Positions 36,010 through 47,478 of a stretch of 64,000 nt of DNA are shown piece by piece (the stretch's first letter is position 1; every line of letters starts with the position of its first letter). Source of the stretch: Macrophomina tecta (lineage: Eukaryota; Ascomycota; Dothideomycetes; Botryosphaeriales; Botryosphaeriaceae); contig JAKSGN010000037.1 of assembly GCA_024180945.1 (NCBI GenBank), positions 3,167,501 to 3,231,500 of the forward strand, in the 5' to 3' direction. The position numbers and the translations under genes are program-made. Under the pieces are notes generated by a model. The model did no database searches. It was not told the origin of the DNA and saw only the letters and a program-made list of their open reading frames with translations.

Positions 36010-39000
36010 CTTCGCAACTAAGCTACTCCGATAATTCTTACCCTAGTACCCATTTATATTTCAGTATTTACAACAACTTAACCTTCTAATAGAAGTATAA
36101 AGACGGCTAAGCTAGATCTATTCTATAGTAATTAAAAGAAGCTCTAGACTTTCTTCTTATAACTCGACTTATACTTCTTTTTTAACTCTAGAGACTTTTC
36201 TACTAACGATAAGAAGGTAATATTCGCTGCTACCTACCTCCGCGATATTACGGTATAATGGTTTAAGCCCTACCTTAGGGACCGAATAGAGAAAAAACTA
36301 GAAGTACGTAAGAAGAATACTAAAAAAGTCTTTAAGAGCTATAAGTACTTTATAACTTAGATTAAATAAAGCTTCGGAGACCTCGACGAGGTTAATAAGG
36401 CCCGACGAGCCGTTATAAATATCTACTAGAAGACCTTAGTAGCGGACTATACTATAGAATTCTAGAAGGCCGTAGCGTACCTAGACGACTAGTCTAACCG
36501 CGCCCTTATAGACTACTACTACCGAGGATTTAAGAAAAGGGTTAAAGACTAACTTATAATATAAGACGACCCTAAGATTCTAGACGAGCTTATTAAGCTA
36601 GCTATTAAATATAATAACCGCCTCTTCGAGCGCTAGTCCGAGAAGTATAAGGTAAACTACGGAGTAAATACTTTGTGCCTAGCGCGCCCTAGATATACTT
36701 AGGAAGAAGGAGATACTATAGAGCTAGATAATATTAACTACTAAAATAACCTACCTAAAAGAGATACCTACGCTAGGGGAAAGAACAACGGCTATAAGGA
36801 AAAATAACGCAAAGAATAGACCCTAGAGTAAAAATAAAGGTTTGAAAAAGAACTATACGTCTACTACGGTAAGACTTAAAAAAAGATATACTACTACCTT
36901 AAGAAGAATAAATAAGTCTCGGCTATAATATAAGAATCGAAAAGCCGAGAAGTCTCTACGTTACTAAGTAAGAAAACCCCTTCGCCGAATTTAATAAGTA
37001 ATACGAAGAAAGCTAGAGCCCTAAGTATTAGAGGCTTAGCTAGATAGCCTACTATAATAATAACTATACTACTTACTAGAGCGACAAGGACGCTATAGGC
37101 TAGTACTCTAAGAAGCTACGACACGTTAATACGACTCTAAGAATAGAGAAAGAGCTTATCGAAGCCTTTCCTAATAATAAGGACCTAGTCGACAGCGATA
37201 TGGGGGAACTATATAATAGTACCCTAGAATTAAGCACGACCGACAACGAGTAGTAGCAGGACGAAGCCACGCTTATAAGAATAACCGAACACCTAACCTA
37301 ATACGGAGAGACACGCCGCGTTACTAATAGCCTAGAGTCTACGGTTACCTAGATTCTAGGCCCTATAATTAACCTCGGGACGCAGTAATATAAGGTATAG
37401 TAAGAAAAGGTATACGTACGCGTATAGTAAGATAATACCTAGAACCCCTAGAAAGAATTACTACTCGAAATAATTAACGAACTCGTATCTTAGCTAGAGA
37501 ACGAGGCATAGGAAGTATAATAACGATAAGATCTATAGTACCTTTGTAATATAGCCTATACCCTCTATTAGTACGGTATAGTAACTAGGGACAGAGGCAC
37601 CTTATAATAGATACCCTACGAAAAATATAATATGCCTACCTTCTAGTATTAGATCCGAAACGGGTAGATCTACTAAAGACGACTAATTAAGTGCGGTAGA
37701 TAGACGTAATAAAAAGATACGCTAATTCTAGTAAACGAATAAGACGAATATATCCGTTGCGAAATAACGGGACGACCGACGTTAAAAAACTAGACGGCTT
37801 CCCTAGATAGGGATTCTAGAAGGGGCCGTTAGATAGGTCCCTTAACTAGGTTATACGTATAGCGAACGAAATTATACCTACTAGATTAAACTTATACCGA
37901 CTCTTATACATCCTAGTTATATTCTATAGGAAAAAGGTAATAGCTATAATCGACAGCGGCGTATAAGGTGCATTTATCGACCCTAAGTTTATCGTTAAGA
38001 ACTAACTATTCTAGTAAGCTAAGAACTACCCTTATTAGCTAAGTACGGTAGACGGCTTCCTAGTAAAATACAAAAATAGCTAGATACGAATCGAGATAGG
38101 GAAAGCACCCCTTACTATTAGTAATTACCGAGAACGAATTAACCTCGACGTAATAATAATCCCCGGATACGATATTATTCTAGGAATATCGTAGCTAAAG
38201 ACTTACGAGCTATATATTAGCTAGAGAATAGAGACTATTATATTTCTTAACGAATACTATAGACGCTACCTCGCAACGGTAAGAAGAAGCTAATAAAGCT
38301 AGAAGAAAGCGCTAGAGCCTAGAAGCTAGAGCGAAACCTTTGAGCTAAGATAGTGGGATAATAACGTACCCGTAGATATTAAGACTATTAGCTATCGAGC
38401 GCTGAAACTTATAATAAGACGAGGAGAAAAGGCCTATACGATTTATATAAGACCTAGTAAAGATATTAAGTAGAAGACTCTTACTCGTACGAAACGGGGC
38501 CTTACAGATAAGAATAAGAATAGCCTAAAGCTAGTTAAAGGAGACTACCCCTAGAGGCTTAATAGACGATACGGCTACCCGGATAAAGTAGATACTAGTT
38601 TCCTCGGGTATAAGAGCTATAACGGCAAAGATATTTTAGTAGCCGAGGTTAGTATAGACCTTAGCGGAATTATAAGGCCTACTACGAGTAAATTAGTATC
38701 TATACCAAAATTAGAGACCGTCCTATAGAAGTTTTAGAATATACCGAGAATATTCTAAGAAAGAGGTAAAGAATAACTACTAAAGTATTAGCTATAGAAT
38801 TATAAGATACCCTTACTCCCGGGAATATAGTCTACTTTTAAGCCTATTTACTCCTTATCTAAGACAGAGGCTAAAGTATTACGGGAATATATCGATAAAA
38901 ACCTAGAACGAGAATATATACGACTCTTATAGTTGCTAGTAGAATACCTTATCTTATTCATTCTAAAAAAGAATAGTAAGCTCCGCCTCTACGTTAACTA

Positions 39001-41740
39001 TAGATAGCTAAATAATATTATGGTAAAAAACTAATACCCGTTACCTCGCATCGACGAATTATAAGATAAGCTTCGCAACGCTAAGTTCTTTACGAAACTA
39101 GACCTCTAAGAAGGTTACTACCTAGTCCATATTAAGAAAGAAGAAGAATAGAAGACGGCGTTCTAAACGCGGTTTAGATATTACGAGTATACGATAATAT
39201 CTTTTAGGCTTACTAACGTACCGGCTACCTTCTAGAGCTTAGTTAACGATACCCTACGTCCGTATTTAGATGTATTCGCCTTGGCTTACCTAGACGATAT
39301 TCTAATATACTCGGAAACGCTCGAGAAATATACTAAGCACGTAAGAAAAGTCCTAAAGGCCTTAAACGAACGAAATCTCTAAGTAGTCCTAGAAAAGAGC
39401 GAGTAGTATATATAAAAAATAGAATACCTAGGGTTTATTATTACCCTAGGGCATATCGGTATAGACGATAAGAAACTAGACGTAATTAGAGACTAGCTAA
39501 TACTACGAACTATTAAAGAAGTATAATCCTTTCTTAGATTTACTAACTTTTACCGGAAGTTTATTATAAACTATACTAGAATAGCGGCACCTCTAACCGA
39601 CATTACTAAGAAAGAGCACGGGTTTATATAGAAAGAAAGATAATAACGAGCGTTTAACTTACTAAAGCGGATGTTTATAGAAGTACTAGTTCTAGGGCTC
39701 TATAATCTAGATCTACCGATTACGGTAGAAACCGATGCTTTAGACTACGCTATAGAAGCCGTACTTAGTTAGCTAGATAAAGAAGGTAGACTATACCCTA
39801 TCGCCTACTACTCGAGAAAAATAATACCTGCCGAGAAGAACTATAACGTCTATAATAAGAAACTCTTAGCTATAGTTATAGCTTTTAAAGAATAGAGATA
39901 CTACCTTAAAGACGCTAAGTACTAGATTATAGTCTACTACGACTATAAGAACCTCTCGCACTTTATTACTACTAAGGAATTAAACTGATGATAAGTTCGG
40001 TAGACTAAAGAGCTAGCGTTCTATAATATAAAGATTATCTATAGAAAGGGATCTAAGAACGCTCGCGCTAACGCGCTAAGTAGACGAGCTAACTATATTA
40101 AAGAAAAGCTAGGTCCGTAACCTATAATACTTAATACGTAGAAAGACGGGTCTTTTATACCCGCTAGTCGTAGCCGCTAGATTATAGCTATTTATAGCCT
40201 AGAATAAACATAACTTAAGAAAGGACTAGACGACTCGCTTATCCTAATTAAACTATTCGCCCTAGCGATACGCCTCGAAGGCAACGAATAGGAGTAAAAG
40301 ATCCGAGAAGCCTACGTAAATAACGTAATAGCGTAAGAAATCGGAGAGCTTAAAGACGACCCCCGAGTAACTAGAAACGTAGATAGTATAATTCTATTTC
40401 TAGGATTAGTCTACGTTCCGGTTAAACTACGGGAAGAGCTCGTAAAGGATATATACGAAGCCCTAGTATACGGTTATTAAGAAATAGATAAGACGATAGA
40501 GCGAATTATAAAAAGCTACTACTTTCTAGGGCTAAGAAGAACCGTCTAACGGGTAGTCTCGTAATATAACCTTTATATTAGAAGTAAGGCCGCGAGGTAT
40601 ATATCTTACGGACTACTTTAGCCGCTACTGGTACCTAAGCGCCCTTAGTAATCTATCTCGCTAGACTTTATTACGGACCTGCCTAAGTTAGAAGAACCGC
40701 TTACTAAGGTTAAGTATAACTCGATTCTAGTTATCGTTAATAGAATAATAAAGTACGTATATTACCTACTATACCTTAAGATGGTAAATGCGGAAGAACT
40801 CGCCTATACGTTTCTTAGAATAATCCTTGGTAACTACGGGTTACTAGAAGAGCTCGTATTAGATAGAGATTAGCTATTTATATCCCGATTCTAGTAGACT
40901 CTTACCCGCTAGCTTAGAGTAAAATATAAGCTCTCGACCACAGTATATCCTTAAATAGACGGCTAGATAGAACGAATAAACTAGATGCTAAAATAGTACT
41001 TACGCTACTACCTTAACTACGTATAAAATAATTAGGTCGAGCTACTACCGCTCGTATAGTTCGCGTATAATAGCTTAAAAGCGTTAGCTATAAAAAAATC
41101 CCCGTTCTACGCTAATTACAGTTACGAGCCCATAGTTTATAAAGAGCTAATACTAAGCGAATCCCTAGCCTAAAAAGAAATCCTTAAAGTAGACTAGCTA
41201 AAGGTACTCTATAAATAACTATACCTAGACCTCGAGTTCGTAGCCCTATAAATAGGCAGATACTATAACAGACGGCACTAGAAGGTACTAAAGCTAAAGA
41301 AGAGGAATAAAGTTTACCTTCTTAGAAAAAATATTAAGACAAAACGGCCGAACAATAAATTAGACTTTAAGAAAATCGGACCGTTCGAAATTAAAGAATA
41401 GATTAAAAAGGTTAATTTCCGCCTTAGATTACCTAATACTATACGGATATACCCTATATTTTACGTCTTACTCCTCGAACCGGCACTAGAAAATGCCGCG
41501 CTATTACGCTAAACGAAAGAAATACTACTAGAAAATCTAGACGCCGACGAAAATATAGACTAGGACGTAGAATAAGTCTTAGATAGCGGCTATATTAATG
41601 GTTAATTCCGATACCTCCTTAAATAGAAAGGAGACTAGGATAATACCTAGGAACTACCGGAACTCTACGACTATTAAGAGCTTATTAATAAGTTCTATCG
41701 CCGAAACCTAGATCGACTAACACCGCCGACTCGTTATACA
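36010..41740 (+). pseudogene. G3 gag-pol remnant
   Basis: Best preserved reading frame of the AT-rich part, yet with frequent TAA/TAG. Landmarks: a gag zinc knuckle at about 36853-36895 with Cys mostly read as Tyr (Y-V-Y-Y-G-K); protease IDSG near 37945-37980; RT 38870-39480 with intact YLDD at 39287-39298; RNase H about 39720-40090; integrase 40440-41160 with LDFITDLP, LDRD and QIERINQ; a chromodomain-like tail about 41550-41710. Stops fall where Gln or Trp is expected. Probably inactive. Confidence 0.78.
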
Positions 41741-41849
41741 CGAAGGACCTAAAATCGAAATTAAGAAACAGAGATAACCGCGCCTAATTAACTAGACCGG
41801 AATCCTCGGGAGGCGTAGAACCCAAACTAACGCTAGAAGACCTAATAGA

Positions 41850-42428
41850 CTAGGACGGCCCTATAGCGTTATTAGCTAAGGTATCGCTACGTAAACGCTT
41901 TAACAATCGCCCCTCTTTAGTATTTTTAGGGTTAGAGATATTTCTAGCCTCTAGCGCTTCTAATTTCCTAAGTATATTAATCGCGTCCGACTTACGCTAT
42001 AGTATTAAGGTAGCACGACGCTCGAGTAGCTTCTACTATTTTTTAGTACGAGAAAGACCGGAGGCCGCCTTTTAAAGCTAATTCTCAAAGGCCGTACGTT
42101 CGGAGCGCGTCTTATCTAGAGCCCGTCGAAGGCGCTTAACTATAAAGAAAATTAGTAAGCATATAAAAGAATTCGGAAAAGACTAATAGTCGAAATTCTT
42201 AAGACTACTAGTGTTGTAACTAGTACGCCCGGCACAATAACATTCGCTATAACGGGAGAAACCTAAGGCTACGCGATATACTACCTTAGGCTCCTCCGCC
42301 TTTCGCTAAGTATTTAAAAGCAAACATTACGAATAAGGAATAGATATCGCGATACCTAGTAAATTAATCTTCGCACCTAGGGACTCGCGCTTAGTCTTCT
42401 ACGAATTGCGTTTTCGTTTCGAAGGCAT
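41850..42428 (-). pseudogene. Antisense Cys-cluster/coiled-coil ORF of G3
   Basis: Minus strand from an ATG at 42428-42426 (MPSKRKRNS). At 42254-42211 the frame reads Y-S-E-C-Y-C-A-G-R-T-S-Y-N-T; here several Cys are unmutated, supporting the C-x2-C-x7-C reading proposed for the relatives. A downstream frame (about 42130-41880) contains KLLERRATLILQRKSDAINI and a Leu-heptad-like pattern, plausibly a second exon. Stops are TAA/TAG except where a frame change is assumed. Position between pol and 3' LTR is the same as in G0, G1, G2 and G1b. Confidence 0.5.
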
Positions 42429-42533
42429 GGTGGGAGGCTTATAATAGAAGAAGAAAATAAGAAACTAGAGAGAACCTAAGATATACACGAACGAATAAAT
42501 CTTCGGGCCGAAGATCCTTAAGAGGGGGAATAG

Positions 42534-43265
42534 TATTACGAATCCTACGGGCGATAGTCCCGCACGGGTAAATATTCCCTAAGGGACAGAAACCCTTATA
42601 GGAAGAAATTCTGCAAGGAAATACTAACCACCGAAGATCGACGCTTAAGAAGCTTAGTTAGGGTATAAGTAACGCTACTAAATCCCGTAGGAAAATAACT
42701 TTCTTAAGGAAAAAAGGCCCGCACGAAAACGGCTAGATAAAGTCGTAAGAAACTATAGCCCGTAGGAATAATACTTTCTTAATAAGTGTCGCGGGCAGAA
42801 TCTAAGAAACCGGCAAAGAGAGCGCGTTACGCGATAGTAAATAAGATAAACATCGCTATCGTTCGTAGAAAGAAGTTAGAAGTCGGATTTTAAGAAGTAG
42901 GCGTTAGCGCCTAGGTTACGTAGGCCCTATAAGAACCTGCTAGAATTAACTTAATCTAAGAATACTAATCTAATACCCTCGATTTAGCTGCTTTAATCTA
43001 GCTATACTAATTTAGATTATTATAAGCTTTTCTATAGTATATAGATATACTTATTAGATAGTACTTTAACTTTTATAGTTAACTTAAAGTTCTAATACAA
43101 CTCTATTAGAGGTAATAAGCCTAACGCGTATCGCGTACCGATATAATACGTGATTACTACTATCGTTCTAATTCTTTACCCTTCTCTTATTCTTTAAGAT
43201 AAAACCTTTAGCTATCTAACCCTACTAGGCGATTCTAAAGCCTAGTAGAAGAGGCCGCCGTTATA
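42534..43265 (+). repeat. 3' LTR of G3
   Basis: 732 bp, aligns with 35010-35751 with transitions and a few small indels. Preceded by the purine run AGAGGGGGAATAG. Confidence 0.87.
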
Positions 43266-44155
43266 ATCGCTTAGTCGCTTTAATTTAATATTTTTTATAA
43301 GAAGATATACTTTATTTCTTCTTTTAAGATTTAGTACCGCCTAGTACTATCTATTATAGTATTTAAATATTATGATTTATATATATTCGAAATTAAGACT
43401 AATAGCTTTATATAATTTTTTTAGCTATTTAGCTTTAAGAATATCTTTCTAGGCTAATTTTCTACTTAAAATACTTTTTCTATACATATCTAGTTTAAAG
43501 CTATAGTTAGTAAAAAATAGAAATATATTAGTTAACTCTTATTTAGTACTATTATAGGCGAATTATACTATAGATAGCTATATAGCCTAGTTATTCTATA
43601 GATAGTTAATATAATAGTAAAGATATTATTTAAGAGTTTAGTTTATTTATTCTATCTAGTTATTGGTTTATGTATATATTATTATAAAGAGTTTATTCTT
43701 TACTCTAAGTTAGTATATAAGTATTTACTAAAATTTTAATCTTATTAGCTTATTTCTATCTAAGACTAATACTTCCGGCATTCTATAATCCGCGAAGATA
43801 TATTAGAGAAATATATAGACTAGCTATTCTATATTCGATATCTCTAGGTAGGGTAAAAAGAGTATATACTATATAAGTCTATTAATAAAGACTAGGATTA
43901 AGTTATACTTAACTTCTATAATTAGGTTTCTAGACCTAAATAATTTTATAATAAAGTCTAGTATAATTTATTACTATAGTTATTCTAGAACTTTTAGGGG
44001 TTATAGTTATCTGTATAAAGTATATATTACGGCTTTACTTTAAATATAAAGATTATATTATAAGACTATATACTAGACTATCTTTCGTAACTCTAAAAAG
44101 TAGAAGTTTTATATAATTCTCTTAGTCGTTCTATTAATGCCCTAATATCTATACG
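43266..44155 (-). mobile_element. Internal fragment of a G1-type element (integrase region)
   Basis: Aligns with 13155-14070 in G1 and 55070-55965 in G1b, same strand, after allowing for RIP. No LTR is attached; both ends are broken, by the G3 LTR on the left and by unrelated sequence on the right. Confidence 0.8.
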
Positions 44156-44195
44156 CTATTATAGGGTAGAAAGTAGATAAGCTAGTTAAGGCATA
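44156..44195. other. Unassigned 40-bp junction sequence
   Basis: Between the G1-type fragment and the palindrome; not recognised elsewhere in the window. Confidence 0.3.
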
Positions 44196-45450
44196 TTAAA
44201 TATTAATAAGTAAGCTTATATAAGCGTAGCTTATTAATATATTACCTTAGGTATTAGAATACTACCTAAGGTATATAACGAATATACCTCGGAGTTATAG
44301 CAGTGGCAACCTACGGTGGCAAACTACGGTAGCAAACTAAGGTAGCAAAATTCGCCACCCTATTTTACTAACTAATAACTAATCGGGTATAGCCCCTATT
44401 AAAATTCCTTTTATATATTATAAAAGTGCAACCATTTCTAGTTATTACGATATAAAAATTATATAAAATGGATAAGGATTAGGGCTAGAATCTTATTTCT
44501 TATAAATCACCCTCGTTGGATTTCTAATACGGTATATCTAGAAGAATCTATTTATATAAGAAATACCTATATATAAAGAACTCTAGATAGCACCGTAGTT
44601 TCGTTTTCCAAGACGCGCAATACTAATAAACGGGATATAAGCTAATAAAAGCTTTATTTTATCTTTTACCTCCCCTCTTATCCTTCTTTATTAAATCTCC
44701 TATCTACTTTTCTCTTAGAGAGTTATCTCCTTCCGACTGCTTACTAGGCTGTATTATTTATAATATAGCTTAGTAATCCTCCACCCAAGCATTAATGCTT
44801 TATAAGGTAAAGTATAGTTCTTTCTTTATAGAAGAAAAGTATAAAGTACTAAGGCTTAGATAGAGGATTACTAAGCTATATTATAAATAATAAAGCCTAG
44901 TAAGTAGTCGGAAGGAGATAATTCTCTAAGAGAGAAGTAGATAGGAGATTTAATAAAGAAGAATAAGAGAAGAGATAAAGATAGAGAATAAAGCTTTTAT
45001 TAGCTTATATTCTATTTATAAGTATTACGCGTCTTATAGAATAAAACTACGGTGCTATCTAGGGCTTCTTATATATACTTATTTCTTATATAAGTAGATC
45101 TTTCTAGATATACTATATTAGAAATCCAACGAGGGTAATTTATAAGAAATAAGATTCTAGCCCTAATTCTTATTCGTTTTATATAATTTTTATATCGTAA
45201 TAACTGGAAATGATTAAACTTATATAATATATAAAAGGAATTTTAGTAGGGGCTATACCCATTTACTTATTAGTTAGTGAAATGGGGTGGCAAATTTTAC
45301 TACCTTAGTTTACCACCGTGGTTTACCACCATAGTTTACCACTGCTATAAGTCCGAGGTATATTTGTTATATACCTTAGATAGTATTCTAATACCTAAGG
45401 TAATATATTAATAAGCTACTCTTATACAAGCTTACTTATTAATATTTAAC
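44196..45450. mobile_element. Near-perfect 1.25-kb palindrome, probable foldback/MITE-type element
   Basis: The left arm (44196 to about 44820) and right arm (about 44830-45450) are inverted copies over roughly 620 bp each, with almost no spacer. Differences are mainly RIP-type transitions plus small changes near the centre. Each arm carries near its end four tandem copies of a 13-14-bp unit like GGTGGCAAACTAC (44301-44360 and 45283-45345) and a short inner hairpin with ACCTTAGGT...ACCTAAGGT. No coding capacity is seen. Non-autonomous DNA transposon by inference; no clear target duplication. Confidence 0.65.
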
Positions 45451-46355
45451 ATATACTACCACTAAATTAGGCTACGGCTAAAGATAAGAAAGAAGCTTTA
45501 CTATATTACTTATAATAAATATCTATAGAAGCTTATTATAGGAGTAACCTAAGTAAACGAAGCCGGAAGGGGTCTATATAGTAATAGTTATTTAGGAGAA
45601 AGAAGTAATAAAAAGAATTAATATTAGTTAAAAATATTTTAGTTAAAGAAAAGAAGCTAGATCTAAACTATAAAAATCTAGAAAGGTACAGAGGGTTATT
45701 ATACCTATTAAAGCTATCGAAAAAATAACCTTATACCCTATAAGTATTATTAGTATGCGTGAGTTACTAATTAGTATATTCGCTAGTATTATTATATAAG
45801 ACCAACTCCTATTATTCTTAATAGTAATAATATCTAATAATAAAGAAAAAACCGCGCTAACGTACTATTACCTATATTTTCTATATATATAGTATGCAGC
45901 TAGTATTGCTAATAACTACTTAGCAATATATTTTTTTATTTTTTTATTAATTTATTATTCTTTGTTTATTATTCGTAATAATAGCTATATAATAAGGCTA
46001 ACTCGCCTTACTACGCAACGACTATAGCTAATATATAATACTATATTCTATATAGTAATTAGGTGTACTCTTTTTCCTCACTAAAGGTTTTTTAACGAGG
46101 TACTAATACAATACCTTCTAATAGAAATCGGGGTAATTCCTACTAGAGGGGGGGATAGTATTAGAATAATAGACCCTAGCATACCCTTAGAATACTTATA
46201 CCGTGCATTCTACGTACTTATTACGTACTACGCACGGGCCCCTAGTATATAACGCCACTAAGGGGTGAATCCTACACTACTAAAGATTCGTATCTAAGAA
46301 TATACGACTCTTCTAAAGGCTCCCTACTTATAACCAACCTAGTTTGCTTATAATT
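45451..46355 (+). mobile_element. 3' end of a G0-family element, including 3' LTR
   Basis: 45451-46158 aligns with 6309-7016 of G0; 46159-46355 is a 195-200-bp G0 LTR. The 5' side is cut at the palindrome. On the right the LTR abuts the transposase of Fot1-like copy B. Contains part of exon A of the G0 antisense ORF. Confidence 0.85.
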
Positions 46356-46356
46356 T

Positions 46357-47395
46357 AGCCGAATAATAGCTCTCGTGGCCGTTAAGAATTAAAAGACTAT
46401 ATATTCTAGTTATATAATTCTTTATATACTTTTTAAAGTACTATAGCTACTAGAATATAAGCTTATTTATCGTTTAACCGTTATCGCTCGTTGCGATAAC
46501 CTAATTGCCTAGTATATCATCGCTATACTAAGTTAAAAGGTGATATTATCCCTTAAATATTACAAAATGGCGGAATCGCCTACTCTTTCTATTACGAACA
46601 CGCCTCTGTATATAGAGTTATTAGGGCAAACCAGCCACTAGGCTAGTTATTGCTATACCTTTTATCGACTAACTAGCTACTCGCGGTCGGTGGGAGGTTA
46701 GCCGAATGGCTTTACAGCAACGACTAAAACCCAACACGGTCGCCGCGCTATAACACTTTCGCATTAACTTTCTAGATTACTAAAACCTACTCGTGATTGC
46801 CTAGCTGCCTTGTCTTTAGTCGAGTATATTATTCGGAGGCTATAATAACTATTATGGCTGTAATAACGCCTATAAGGAAGCCCGCTTTATTAAAGTTAAA
46901 AATATTATCATCTACGATCCCTTACTTCGCGATTATATTCTGTACGAGGTTAAACTAGCCTATAATAGGCTCTAGATTCTCGCGTTTAGCCCTCTGGTTA
47001 TCGTACTTACAATTTAGACGTGTTCTAAGCTTAGGGGTCCGCTTTATAAAGTTAATAGGCTAGTTCTTACTAACCTAGCCTCTAGCGCGGTTAGCGAGGA
47101 GCTTATTCGCTATATCTCTAACGGCTTTAAGTCGGGGCGGAAACCCTCGCGAATCTAGGTCGAGAATACGCTCGACGATAACGGATTCTTCGGTAGGCGT
47201 GAGCTTTCGAGAGTTAGGTGCGTAATCGCGTCGGGAAGGGATTTCTTTAGCGTGCCGATTCACGGTCGAGTAGTGGACGGCGTACTTCTTTACAGCGCCT
47301 CGGGCGGTCGGAATTTAGTTTTTCTAGAGCGCTAAAACAGCTAGAATAACTGCGCCTTCATTATTTAATGATTAAGGATGAGTTGGTTGAGGCAT
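46357..47395 (-). pseudogene. Fot1-like transposase of copy B, 3'-truncated
   Basis: Start ATG at 47395-47393. The N-terminal region includes an open 62-codon stretch (47263-47075) with SRRDYAPNSRKLTPTEE and LDLDSRGFPPRLKAVRDIA, the DNA-binding helix-turn-helix (HTH_psq/CENP-B type) part of Fot1/pogo transposases. The catalytic part continues leftward to LILNGHESH at about 46375-46400, where the second catalytic Asp is Asn (46381-46383), as in copy A; the rest is lost. A 166-bp solo LTR interrupts the catalytic part. Stops upstream of the open stretch are TAA/TAG (former Gln). Confidence 0.8.
46590..46755. repeat. Solo LTR, 166 bp, not RIPped
   Basis: Absent from the same place in copy A. 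Begins TATTACGAACACGCC and ends GCTATAACA; CTTTC is duplicated at 46585-46589 and 46756-46760. Unlike its surroundings it keeps many CA and TG dinucleotides. Confidence 0.82.
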
Positions 47396-47434
47396 CGCGT
47401 CTTAAAGAGAGGAGACGCGTTTTGGTGGGGGAGG

Positions 47435-47476
47435 TGATGCACTCGCTTGTGTGATGCACTCGCTTGTGGAACACGT
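47435..47476. repeat. Right terminal inverted repeat of copy B (intact)
   Basis: Exact reverse complement of 25450-25491; TA follows at 47477-47478. Confidence 0.93.
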
Positions 47477-47478
47477 TA

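Larger units (their letters stand above)
35010..43265 (+). mobile_element. Ty3/gypsy chromovirus, family G3 (8,256 bp)
   Basis: LTRs of 742 bp (35010-35751) and 732 bp (42534-43265), both starting TATTACGA and ending GCCGCCGTTACA or its RIPped form. The interior encodes gag-pol on plus. The flanks do not match: TTTAG of a G2 fragment on the left, ATCGC of a G1 fragment on the right. There is therefore no target-site duplication, and the element probably took part in a recombination. RIP is lighter than in G0 or G1, and many motifs are intact. Confidence 0.88.
46356..47476 (-). mobile_element. Fot1-like DNA transposon copy B, right part
   Basis: Same family as copy A. The right 42-bp terminal repeat (47435-47476) is intact and followed by TA (47477-47478). 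The left part is missing, replaced by the G0 3' end. It inserted into a different pogo-like transposase gene. Lighter RIP than copy A. Confidence 0.88.

Noticed and set aside
44301..44360. Possible CRISPR-like array in the palindrome
   Set aside because: Four contiguous 13-14-bp units without spacers, in a eukaryotic genome; these are subterminal transposon repeats.
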